Source of the DNA: Aplectana chamaeleonis
Lineage: Eukaryota; Nematoda; Chromadorea; Rhabditida; Cosmocercidae
Assembly: GCA_029168955.1 (NCBI GenBank)
Contig: JAPDOI010000172.1
Coordinates: 62,001 to 126,000 of the forward strand
DNA: 64,000 nucleotides
Direction of reading: 5' to 3'
The notes under the pieces were generated by a model. It worked only from the letters and a program-made list of their open reading frames with translations, did not search any database and was not told where the DNA came from. How positions within the stretch are numbered: position 1 is the stretch's first letter; every line of letters begins with the position of its first letter. Below, piece by piece: positions 1 through 10,380 of the stretch. Position numbers and translations under genes: made by a program.

Positions 1-632
1 GAACCATAAGCCAGGGGTTCGCGCCGCTTCGCGGCGCTCTGTCCGGAAACTGTGTGGCTTTTTTGAACAAATTAAATCCTCACGGTCAGGAAACCCCGGC
101 CAAAGCGCCGCTTCGCGGCGCTTTGTCCGGGAACCATAAGCCGGGGGGTTCGCGCCGCTCTGTCCGGAAACTGTGTGGCTTTTTTGAACAAATTAAATCC
201 CTCACGGTCAGGAAAACCCCGGCCAAAGCGCTGCTTCGCGGCGCTTTGTCCGGGAGCCATAAGCCGGGAGGTTCGCGCCGCTTCGCGGCGCTCTGTCCGG
301 AAACTATGTGGCTTTTTTGAACAAATGAAAACCCTCACGGTCAGAAAAACCCCGGCCAAAGCGCCGCTTCGCGGCGCTTTGTCCGGGAACCATAAGCCGG
401 GGGGTTCGCGCCGCTTCGCGGCGCTCTGTCCGGAAACTGTGTGGCTTTTTTGAACAAATTAAATCCCTCACGGTCAGGAAAACCCCGGCCAAAGCGCCGC
501 TTCGCGGCGCTTTGTCCGGGAACCATAAGCCGGGGGGTTCGCGCCGCTTCGCGGCGCTCTGTCCGGAAACAATGTGGCTTTTTTGAACAAATGAAAACCC
601 TCACGGTCAGAAAAACCCCGGCCAAAGCGCCG
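1..632. repeat. Tandem satellite, about 133-bp unit, five copies
   Basis: Five head-to-tail copies begin at about 1, 131, 253, 387 and 520, giving spacings of 130, 122, 134 and 133 bp. Each unit carries two self-complementary GC-rich blocks (CGCCGCTTCGCGGCG type) separated by an AT-rich stretch with a T run. The third-from-left spacing is short because one copy has lost the inner TTCGCGGCG part of a palindrome. The array starts before the window and ends where the 580-bp repeat begins. Open frames across it on both strands arise from the repeat and show no sign of being genes. Confidence 0.95.
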
Positions 633-1982
633 CAGAATTTGAAGGGTTATCCGACCGGTGGTAAAAGGATAGTCCTTGATTACTTTTGCAGCATAAATCC
701 GTGAAGTTGTGGTCGTTGAAGAAGGTTTTTAGGCTACACAGACATCCTCTAATGAATCTTGGAGCTGCTTGAAAAGATTTTGATAACGGTTCATCGGGGT
801 TTGGGGCGGGGTATAAGTCCGGGAGGTGGTTCTAAGTCACGTCGATGATGTTGTAGTGTCACCAACGCACGAAGGTCGTGACCCCAGGTGATGCCGAGAA
901 TTGAATCTCCTCCACGTAATGAGGGTGAAGTCGTTTGGCTGAAAAAAGGAAAGGAACTCGAACTGCTCGCAGATTTTTTGGCTGTTTCGATGGCAGAATG
1001 TTGAGAACCGAAAAATGTAATCCCCCAACCTTCCCCTAAATGAGTGCACAATCGTATGAGCCTAACTAAACTTTGAAGGTTTTGGTGAACTGAAATGCAC
1101 ATACAGCTCAATACTGTTTTGGAGTGGTTAAAGATGTGACGAAATAGTGCTATAGTGATGGAGGCCCAGGTGGTCGTACTTTGTGCTCCGATTCTTTTAT
1201 TATATGGAAGGATATGGAAGGATATGCCTGATGATTTTTCAGGCCAAAAAAAAATTTTTTCTTTCCCGATGCAGTAAACGATGCGAAAATGGTGTCTAAT
1301 GGGTATTTGACGCGCTGATCACGAATTTGCTATCAATTTTGCATTTAAAAGTCTCGTTAAAGAGTTATGGAGTGAGTTTGGGTTGGGGATGTTGTGTAGT
1401 ATCAGAATTTGAAGGGTTATCCGACCCGTGGTAAAAGAATAGTCCTTGATTACTTTTGCAGCATAAATCCGTGAAGTTGTGGTCGTTGAAGAAGGTTTTT
1501 AGGCTACACAGACATCCTCTAATGAATCTTGGAGCTGCTTGAAAAGATTTTGATAACGGTTCATCGGGGTTTGGGGCGGGGTATAAGTCCGGGAGGTGGT
1601 TCTAAGTCACGTCGATGATGTTGTAGTGTCACCAACGCACGAAGGTCGTGACCCCAGGTGATGCCGAGAATTGAATCTCCTCCACGTAATGAGGGTGAAG
1701 TCGTTTGGCTGAAAAAAGGAAAGGAACTCGAACTGCTCGCAGATTTTTCGGCTGTTTCGATGGCAGAATGTTGAGAACCGGAAAACGTAATCCCCCAACC
1801 TTCCCCTAAATGAGTGCACAATCGTATGAGCCTAACTAAACTTTGAAGGTTTTGGTGAACTGAAATGCACATACAGCTCAATACTGTTTTGGAGTGGTTA
1901 GAGATGTGACGAAATAGTGCTATAGTGATGGAGGCCCAGATGGTCGTACTTTGTGCTCCGATTCTTTTATTATATGGAAGGA
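633..1982. repeat. Direct duplication: two copies of a 580-bp block (633-1212 and 1403-1982)
   Basis: The block starting CAGAATTTGAAGGGTT at 633 recurs at 1403, an offset of exactly 770 bp, and stays nearly identical for about 580 bp. The 190 bp between the copies is found once, so this looks like two units of a 770-bp tandem repeat with the second cut off at 1982. Each copy has a 106-codon minus-strand frame (791-1111 and 1561-1881) differing by very few residues. I do not recognise it and its similarity only reflects the duplication. Confidence 0.9.
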
Positions 1983-2211
1983 TGGATCATGGCTCATGAG
2001 CAGAGTACCAAAGTGCAATACAGCATAATAGCAACAGATCAACAAAAGGATGCCTCTGGGAGGTTTTAGGATGGCAGTTTGGAGGCAGAATGGGTTGTGT
2101 CGGGGTCATCAGACCGGGAATGGGTACGGTCAAGCAAAGCTGAAGAACAGGCGATTACGAGCCAATGGTGATGGAACGAACGTTGTTCGTTGATGGCTGA
2201 TTCCTGCTTAA

Positions 2212-2682
2212 AGACAGTGTTGACGATTAAAATCCCTTTTCTGTTTTTTTTTTGCCTCTTCAGTTCTTGAGAACGGTCCCATTCTGATTCCAATGATGTC
2301 TCTGGGATCGTACAAGACCTTCTGGGAGCAGAGTTATGGTCCCTCAAAATTGAGCTAGTGGAGCATGGTGGACGAGTTGTCCGAAACCTGTAATTTCCGT
2401 CTTTTGCAACCGATGTATGCGGGCTGACCTGAGTAAAGAGAGAAGTTGAGAATAAAGGTAAGAACGAGGCTTTCGATCGGAAACCATCGCTCATCTCACG
2501 ATCTCGAATGTTCCATTGTTCACGTCGAGGAGCGGAAAGGGGCCGGGTCTGCCCACTTCTATAAGCAGTTTTACGGCTCCTGGGTTGCTTTTCGTCCCGT
2601 TTCGTTCTGTTCTGCTTCTGAGAGCCACGAGGAGCGTTTGTCCTGGAAAATTCGAGGATGAAGTTTGTCGTGAAGAGTGCCT
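2212..2682. mobile_element. TTAA-flanked MITE, family A (diverged copy)
   Basis: The left end (AGACAGTGTTGACGATTA) follows a TTAA at 2208-2211. The right end is a diverged inverse copy followed by TCAA. The interior from about 2225 to 2527 matches the family A copies at 49359, 57897 and 59246, including the stretch around GAGTTATGGTCCCTCAAAA. There is no transposase, so it would have been moved in trans. The interior after 2530 differs from the other copies, which suggests a subfamily. Confidence 0.75.
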
Positions 2683-3120
2683 TCAAGTAGTGAAAAGGTG
2701 ATCGGACGTTGTTCAAGATGATTCACTGTGGCATGAATCAGATATGAGATGGGAATGGTTAGTCCCTTGTATTCCTCCGCGCTCAAGTCCCTGATATCCC
2801 GCTGAGTTACAGTTACACAGCTCCACGCTCGCGAAGAGGCAGGCTAAGTTCATGCTATTGATCCGTGCTAACCCCTGACCCTTAGGCTCCGTCCACAGCA
2901 GACGTCCTAGCGTCAAGTGACCGTAAAGTAACGCTGAAGGTTCGCATATTCAGCATTTGTTATTGATCTGATTCCCCAGCGACTCCCCAGCGACCACTGC
3001 AGCCGGTCAGTCGCTGACGGTGGAGGCATAGTGACAGTACAGGCTGTCACTAATATTATCGATACCATCGTTTACCACGTGCCGTCCTCCGACATGTTGA
3101 TTGCGCCAAACGTAGAGCCT

Positions 3121-3150
3121 CATGCGCCAGCGTTTGAGCGCTGGCGCATG
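3121..3150. repeat. Perfect short hairpin
   Basis: Two exact 12-bp arms (CATGCGCCAGCG and its complement) surround a 6-base loop. It lies in sequence with no recognised gene and no U-run follows it. The roughly 1 kb on either side (2690-4070) holds no recognisable gene or repeat. Confidence 0.8.
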
Positions 3151-4072
3151 ATGCTCCGACGCCTTGACGCTTTGCCGCTGGTCGTCTGCTATGGACGGAG
3201 CCTTACAGCTTCTATCGCGGCGAGAGTGGGCCACAGACTGTTGGCTGGAGTATTTAACGAAGTTCCAGGTTTGGAGCATCGTCATGGGATATACGCTGAG
3301 TATCGGTCATCGTTTTTAGCACACGGTCCTTATAACAACAGTTGTTCACAGCTTCGGAACGCCGTTAACAAAAACTTTCGCTGAGGGTCTTGCGAGCCTC
3401 ATCAGGAAAACCATCATCGTGCGATGCGGCGGCATTACAACCATGAGTAGCTCTTGATAGTGCGTCGTAAACCAATCAGTATTTAAAGCAAAGATTCGCG
3501 GTGGTTGGCGATTTAAGGGCAAAACTCCCGGCCCACGCCTGTTGGCATTTTTCAAGACGGAGACGTCTACAGGCTGCGGCGAGCTTCAAAACGAAATTCG
3601 CAGCCCTTCAGAATCTTGCTTCACTCTCTGCAATTAGCACAATGCCGACTGCGTTTACAGGTCGACAGGGTAGCGACCTGAGAGCCTAAGGCAAACTTAG
3701 CGAGCTGGATTCGTACCCAAAAATGGAGAGCCGTTTGCTCCTACGGGTAGAATAGCTGGTCAAACACCCTTCAAGTGTGTACTGGAATTTCATTTGCTCA
3801 GCTTGAACGACAAGAAAATTTCCTGAACTATAATGCAAGTAGAATTATTGGGCAGCGGCTTAATGCACGCGGGTTACTGCTGCTCGGAGTCATCTTTGCT
3901 GCAAATCTGGAGGGATGAACGGATGGGAATGACTGGAGAGTTCCTAAGCGAGGGAATTCAGTTGGGAGGTTCTCGAAGTTTACCAGCGGTCACTCCTTTG
4001 TACATGACTTGAAAGCACAGAACGCCGGAAAAGTTATTTATTAGATTGCATGCTTTTCTTGAAGATCAGATC

Positions 4073-4192
4073 TATATTTATATTTATATTTATATTTATT
4101 ATACGCCGTAGCCGACCTGCTCATAATCCACAAAGTAGCGAGTTAGAGCCATGAAAATGTATACAAAAACAAATCAAATCAAATCAAATCAA
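4073..4192 (+). repeat. Two microsatellites: (TATATT)n and (AAATC)n
   Basis: A TATATT-type run lies at 4073-4100 and an AAATC run at 4170-4192. The same AAATC motif, on the opposite strand, ends the LINE fragment at 57150. By analogy the run here may be the 3' tail of a 5'-truncated plus-strand LINE whose body is too decayed to read. No gene was recognised between 3690 and 4950. Confidence 0.7.
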
Positions 4193-4966
4193 GTCTCCTC
4201 GCAACGATTTAACTGCCGACCACAAGGCCATGGTCAAATTAGAGAATAATCGAAAAGGCGTCACTAGACAAAGCCAGGAGCCATTAAAGGTTGTGGGGGC
4301 AGTAAGGCGAAAACCCAAGTAGTGATAGAGGCTTGGAACCGTTCAGTGTTTCTTGGTACGGGGAATAAATTCATAGTAATCCATTTCATATTCAAGCTGC
4401 AATGAAAGCGTTTCATATTCAAGCTGCAATGAAGCGACCCTACCCACGCGGCATCCTAGGATACATACTGTCCTCCGACCGCTGTTAGGTATCTGGGTGA
4501 TGTATCTTACGATAATTTCAAGTGTCAGGGGTTAATTAGTGTAGATGACAGGCGGAGACAACTCAGTTCCCAGCTGCAGGCCTATAGCACCAACTTGAGA
4601 TAGAGGGAAACCTGAAAACCGAAGGAAGAATAAAAATATGGCTCCGAGCCCAGGTAGCGATACCCTTATGAGATATGGGATGGACATTCGGTCAGTGATT
4701 GACATAGTTAAATACGTAGCGGTGGACAATATTAAACAGCGAGAAGGCAATATGAGAAGAGGAGCTCGTGCAGTGCTAGGTGATGTAGCCACTGGTAAGT
4801 GAGTAGGTCGCCATGAGACGTCATAGGATAGCATTAGATAATGTCGGTGATGCCGATAACTTGAAAGACATCAATTCTCTTCAGAGCTGTCAGAAAATGA
4901 AACTGTCTGCCACGCCAAACACAGCCCATCACAAACACGAAACCATCAAATGCACTTCATAAGCTC

Positions 4967-7900
4967 CTACGCTTCTGCAATGTTCAAATTAACAATCAAG
5001 TCAAGTTTCTTCAGCCTATTTTTAAAAGTCAAAACATTTGGACAATCTATGACTTCTTGTGACAGCAATTCAAGCCATCTTGATCCCCTGAAGAAAAGTG
5101 AATTGAAAAGTCGATCATGGTTTCGTCTTCTCACACTAATGCACTGAATACCAAATCTCGACGCACGCCCTCTACACGGTCGGAAACACCAGTATTTACT
5201 TGCCTTCAGTTTCAGATCACCCTTGAGTAATTTGAAACAGAAGACCAGATCATTGAAAATACGACGGTGGTAAAGACTGCGTAGTTTAAAGTGACAAAGA
5301 CGCTGCCTGTACGTTCGCAAATTTTGGAGAGAGCTAAAGTCAGTGGAGCATCTAGACATCAAGATCTTCACAAACGTTTTCTGCACTTTCTCAATTTTTT
5401 CTATTAGTTTTTTAGTGAACGGGCTCCAAACCTGAGATCCGTACTCTAGGATTGGTAAAACGTAGGCTTTATAGAGTCTTAACCACAGCGATACGTCATT
5501 GCTTTTGATATTTCTACAAATCGTAAACAAGGTTGAAAAAGCTTTCGAAACCATTCTGCTTATATGTGTCTCAAAGTCAAGTTTTGGATTGAAAAGCACC
5601 CCCAGATCGCGGACTTCTTCCGAGCTTACTAAAACAACATCACCGAAGCTATATTCCATTAGCTGACTTCTCCCAATGTGAAAAACACTAGTCTTTGACA
5701 GATTAACAGGCAATTGCCAAGACGACGACCACTGCATCATGTTGGAGATTGACTGCGAAAGCGCCTCGTAGACCTCTATCTGATTTTCACGGTTGTAAAC
5801 GCCATAAATTTTTATGTCATCCGCATACATTTGCACTTTTACATTAATATGCGTTTTGAGTTTTGCTGGTAAATCAAAAGTGTAAGCAAGAAATAAAAGC
5901 GGTGAAAGAACTCCGCCCTGCGGCACTCCGCTAGGGCAAGGGTAACGCTTAGAGTAAGAGTTGCCCACTTTCACACACATGATTCTATCCCTAAGATAGG
6001 AGCGAATCCACTCAAGAAGTGGCCCCTTGATACCGAGAAAACTGAGTTTTTGTAAAAGTTTGTCATGATTTACTTTGTCAAAGGCTTTAGACAAATCGAA
6101 ATAGATCACGTCTACAGAAGATCCATTGTTCACTGCCACATTCCAGTCATAAACAGCATCGGCAAGCTGGGTGATTGTGGAGGCACCACTCAAGAAACCA
6201 TGCTGCTCTGGGGGAATGAGATTATTGCTGGTGAACCACGAAATTATTTTTCCACGAATGATCTTTTCCAGCACTTTAACAGGAGTTGGAGTTATGCTTA
6301 TTGGTCTGAAATTCGAAACTAAATTGGAGTTTGAAACTTTTGGAATTGCAGTGACTATGGCTTCTTTCCATAACGATGGAACTTCATTGAAAATCAAAGA
6401 GATGTTGAAAATCATAGAAAGAGGTCTACAGAGAGCAGTCGCGCAGTTTTTATAGACAATTTGTGGAATTCCATCGAAAGTTGCCGCATTGGATTTTTTT
6501 AATGATTTCAAAATTTTGAGTACATCGTGCGGGAATACTACTACTTCATCTGGAGAGTTCAAAACTTGATCGCAACAAAGGTGATTACTGAAAACATCAT
6601 CATTTTCAGAGGAAAAAACCGAAGCAAAATACTTGGCTAGTGCTTCCGCTTTGCCCTTATCGTCCATCCATCTGTTACCAGTATCGTCTTCGATTACGAA
6701 GTCATGACACTGAGATTTCAGTTTGAAATTTATAAGCTGGTATATCGCTTTTCTGTTAGGACTGCTACTGGCACGTTTCTCTTGGTTGGCCAAGAATTTT
6801 TCAAATGGCGATCCAGCTCGTCGCAAACCTTCTTGTAGCACGCATGAGATAAAGGTTCAGGCAAAGTGTAAAAAAGGCGATTTTTTTGAGAGACTAGATT
6901 ACATATATGTCTAGGATACTGTACTTTTCTTTCCTGTCTAGTCTCAACTGGAACGAACTGAGCCAAACCCGAGTATACTCTGCGGCAAAATCTTTGATAA
7001 ACATCGTCAACAGTAGTGTAACCTTGGAAAGTTCCCCACCAATCAATGGAGGAGAAGTATGCAGATAATGCATGATAGTCGGCTTTGTTGAAATTTGGAA
7101 ATGGTAATAACGGGATTGATGGCAATTCGCTACAAATCCGGAAGGAAATCATATTGTGATCAGAAGTGGCAGAAGGGGGAATGACCGAGATATTGTCCAA
7201 GATAGGTTCTGAAGTTAAAATTACATCTAGAAACGAAGTGCCCCGAGTTGGTGAGCGCACATACTGGGACAAGTTACAACACTTGAAAAATTCTAGGAAT
7301 TTTCTACTATTCGCATCTCTTCCTACACTCAATACCCAATCTATGTCAAGATTCAGAACTCCTAGCATTATTAGAAATTTATAAGAAAGACAAGAGTCCA
7401 CAAGAACATCAAGAAGTGCTTCGTCATTGGCAGAGGTTGAGCTGGGCGGCCGATAAAGCAAGACTATTCTGAACGTCGACGAAAACTGCGAATCAAAAAC
7501 ATCCAGGACGAGCAAGTTCGATTTAAGAGCAGGGGGGAAAGTGCACGATAAGATGTTCATAGAGCGTTTAACAAGGCAACATATTCCACCACCTCTACTA
7601 CCCCCACGATCTGATCGAAAAATTTTATAGGGAAATTTCGAGATTATTTCGGAATTGGTAATCTTAAGCGCCTTTCACAGTCTGCCGGACGACGCCGTCC
7701 GGTATGTTATAAGATAGGACTGCGGCGTCGGTGAGACCCGCACTGCGGTATCGGCCGACCGACTTCGCAGTGCGGTGAAATCATTGACACGACGTCGGAG
7801 CAAGTTATGACGGGTCAAAACGGGTAGGTTTCGCCTTACATTTTGTACTGATGAGTCGGAACTGACGGTTGTTCACCGCAGCTTCCCTCGCACTGCGGGA

Positions 7901-8069
7901 ACTCTAATAACGTACCGGACGTCGTCGTCCGGCAGACTGTGAAAAGCGCTTTAGATGAGAGCCATGTTTCTGTTATAAAAACCATGTCTGGAGTATGAAC
8001 TGCAAGGAAATAGTGAAGGTGATGAATTTTATTACAAAGGCTTCGAGCATTAAAAAGGAAGCAACTCAA
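4967..8069 (-). pseudogene. LINE ORF2: APE endonuclease plus reverse transcriptase, interrupted
   Basis: This would nick target DNA and reverse-transcribe the LINE RNA. The endonuclease start (FNARSLCNK, VFITETWLSS) lies at 7954-8069. It continues after the inserted MITE with a typical SDRGGSRGGG block, LLYRPPSS and SDHN. The RT follows: FRPIS, QHGFLSGAST, YFDLSKAFDKV, GVPQGGVLSP and the catalytic YADD at 5816-5827. The frame changes at an A5 run at 6796-6800: the endonuclease frame ends with an unrelated tail while the RT frame carries on the family sequence. The open frame has no ATG before the endonuclease motifs and lies just after ORF1, so reinitiation or frameshifting is possible. Non-functional in this copy. 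Confidence 0.88.
7667..7950. mobile_element. 284-bp MITE with TTA target duplication, PIF/Harbinger-like
   Basis: The ends are inverted copies of about 28 bp (AGCGCCTTTCACAGTCTGCC at left, a near-identical complement at right). They are flanked by TTA at 7664-7666 and 7951-7953. Three-base TWA duplications are typical of the PIF/Harbinger superfamily. The interior is GC-rich, has further inverted repeats and no protein. It sits in the endonuclease coding part of the LINE; dropping the element plus one TTA puts the endonuclease back in one frame. Confidence 0.85.
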
Positions 8070-8088
8070 ACCTTGGGGTGCTCCGTGA

Positions 8089-8803
8089 CTAACTAGGCGT
8101 TTCCCGATCTAGGTAGGTCTTGGACGGTAGATCTAGGTAGGTCTTGAACGCGCCGAATTTCGCCGCGGTACACAACCCAAGAACGCGAGAATTTAGTTGT
8201 TTGTTGCGCTCTCGACACTCCTGTCTCATTTCGAACTCTCGCTGACGCTCTTCTCTAGTCATACTTCTACGCACGTAAGCGTCAGGAAAGTTGGACCCAC
8301 GAAGCCGGTGGGTGTTAGCCAGAGCCGTTGCCCAGTACGACCGCGTGGGTAGTACAACTTTAACCAGACGCGGACGTGCGCTCGACTCACTCAAAGCGCC
8401 CATGCGAAACACATCTGATGGCCTGCAGTCCACGTTTAGTACGCTCATAACTTGGTCCACTTTGTTCTCCAAATCAGCCCGCTTCTCCAAGGGAGGCATC
8501 TCCTTCGGAGCCTCAGGGAGACCGGAGATTACTATGCTACGTGCCATTTTTTCCGATTCAATGCCTGCCGAGACCTGTTCCGGAAACTTGTGTAAAAGAG
8601 CACGAACCATCCTCTCTACCAGGGGATCCTTGTTACGTTGGAGTATGGCGTTCATGAGGTCAAGAGCTGACATCTTTGCAATGTCAGCCTCCAGAACCTC
8701 ATTACAAGCCTGAGGATCCCTAGTGGATGATGATTCGAGCTCTCCCGCGACAACTCCGGGACCTTTATTTGCCTGGCGAGTAGTTGGCTTTGACGGTTTT
8801 GAC
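8089..8803 (-). CDS. LINE ORF1 protein (nucleic-acid-binding chaperone type)
   Basis: About 237 residues if translation starts at the MSKPSKPTTR methionine (8803). An upstream methionine 14 codons earlier is less attractive because its extension is hydrophobic and unlike the rest. The N-terminal part is polar, followed by a helical stretch, then a segment starting ARSIVISGLPE and running through RPRLVKVVLPTRSYW, in the style of the RRM-like ORF1 domains of LINEs. The C-terminal part is rich in Arg and Glu (MTREERQREFEMRQECRERN). The LINE ORF1 at 25867 shares the RSIV(I/L)SG and VVLP blocks. It would bind element RNA; this is inference from layout and family resemblance. Confidence 0.72.
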
Positions 8804-9110
8804 ATTATCGTACAGCAGGTGCAATCGAGAAAAAAAATCTCCAACTATCTGGGCAACAACGAAAAAAAATCTCTCCAACTATCTGGGCAACAAAATTTTA
8901 AACTTTGAACTTAGACTGTGTCCGAGAATGTGAGCAGGCGCCGCAACACGTCGAAGTTGAAATGAGAATGATATAAGGTCAAGTACGACCACACCACAAC
9001 CAGAGAGAGCAGTCGAGATCGACCGCACACGAGGCACACCACTCAAAATTCGAATCGCGAATCGAATCTACTGCATTTGTTTGATGATAAAGTGAATTTG
9101 TGGGTGAATT

Positions 9111-9132
9111 CTCAAACTTGGGTAATTAAACC
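9111..9132 (-). other. Spliced leader SL1 sequence at the 5' end of the LINE
   Basis: On the minus strand these 22 bases equal the canonical nematode SL1 leader, from GGTTTAATTACCC to the final GTTTGAG. A chance exact 22-mer is negligible in 64 kb. An SL1 RNA gene would continue with a GT donor, an Sm site and a stem-loop; here the next bases are AATTCACCC, so it is not an SL RNA gene. It lies exactly where the 5' end of the LINE transcript is expected, 307 bases before the ORF1 start chosen here. It therefore looks like a trans-spliced LINE RNA copied back into the genome. Confidence 0.85.
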
Positions 9133-9138
9133 AGATTG

Positions 9139-10380
9139 GTACCACCACCAAGACCTTCTACGAACGGAGTTATTGCTCCTTGAAAAATGCCTATGGTCCG
9201 TAATAAAGCCGGCGATAAACTCTGTTTAGCCTAACTGAATCCATGTTCTGAAAAGGTTTCAGACGAACCGCACATATTTCAGATGGGCGTGTTGTAGGAT
9301 GACGACCTGGGCTAAGTGAAGAAAACCAGCCACAAACAAGATAAGCTGGATCCTGTCAGTCAGACCTGACTGATTAGACTCATTCAGCTCTGACTGAATT
9401 TTCGGCTAGAGAGGAGAGAAACAGCGTGCTAGATCAGGAGTGCGCTCGTGATTTTTCTAAGGAACAAAGGAGCAACTTAAATATTTCAGCAGAGATATCA
9501 GCTTATCGATGTAACAATGCTTATCAGTATCGATATCAACTTTCGCGAAATCACCAGCATTTCATTCATTGCGAAACGGGGCGTCTAGTTGGTCCAGTAG
9601 TGGATGACCACGTACCAAATAGGGAGGGCCGGTTGTTCTCATCATCACAAGTATCATCCTGTCCTCATCATATCATTGATTGGCGAGACCGACCGCTTGG
9701 ATGCAATCTACCGCTTGATACGATTCTGAACTCTTCTGAGTCCTGCCTGAATCATTTCGGGCTCCTCTTATCACCCACTCAGATGATCCTGACTGAGTGG
9801 TGGTTCACTACGGGCCTATATTTTAAGAACGATAATTTGGTGGGCGAGTGGTTTCAGGCCCGTATTTCTCTTCATTCGTACTCGCTGCACGAGGGCGAAC
9901 CAGAATGAAAAGAAAAACCGAGGATGAAGTGGAGATCGAAGGCGAGGTTGGAAATCATCCATCCATATGGCCGCTATAGAGTTCAAAAATCAAGAACAAA
10001 GATGTGGTCCGTGGTGGAGAATGGGCTGGGTTGGGCCCATGGTGGATGTTTATACCTAGCTTGTTTGGAGGAAATGAGAGCTCTCACACTGGAAGTGTTC
10101 TACAGAAGGGACCTTTTGGAAAATAAATGAATATCACAAAAAGCATGTACGAGGGTGTACTTTGATGAAAAGTTTAACCTGAGAATGTCTTCCAAATCTC
10201 TTCTTATTTTGAAGACGGTCCTACGCTGATTCCAGAGATGTCTCAAAAATCGTAAAAAACGTCACAGGAACTGAGTTATGGCTCCTAAAAAAGTCCCAGA
10301 ATTGAGCGGCGAAAGCATGGTGAACGAGTTATCCGAGGCTTGTAATTTCCGTCATTTGCAACGGATTTACAAATTGCGTA
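9139..10380. repeat. Decayed TTAA-family MITE sequence
   Basis: Fragments resembling the TTAA elements occur at 9139-9200, 9890-10170 and 10195-10380, for example GAGTTATGGCTCCT and GAACGAGTTATCCGAGGC. The piece at 9890-10170 resembles 30150-30423. Intact ends were not found. The 160-codon frame at 9426-9908 shows no family resemblance or exon signals and I do not call it a gene. Nothing else was recognised from 9200 to 12060. Confidence 0.5.

Larger units (their letters stand above)
4950..9132 (-). mobile_element. Nearly complete CR1/Jockey-type LINE with an SL1-tagged 5' end
   Basis: Reading the minus strand from 9132: the spliced-leader sequence, a 5' UTR of roughly 300 bases with a repeated A-rich motif (8831-8900), ORF1, then ORF2 with an APE endonuclease and a reverse transcriptase ending at 4967. 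ORF2 is split by a 284-bp MITE and has one single-base frameshift. The sequence right of 9132 resembles the family A MITE (ACCTTCTACGAACGGAGTT), so the LINE appears to abut or sit in an older repeat. I found no clear target-site duplication, and the 3' end below 4967 is not precisely placed. Confidence 0.8.

Noticed and set aside
9426..9908. 160-codon plus frame
   Set aside because: No homology I can see, no splice signals, and it is surrounded by decayed MITE sequence.
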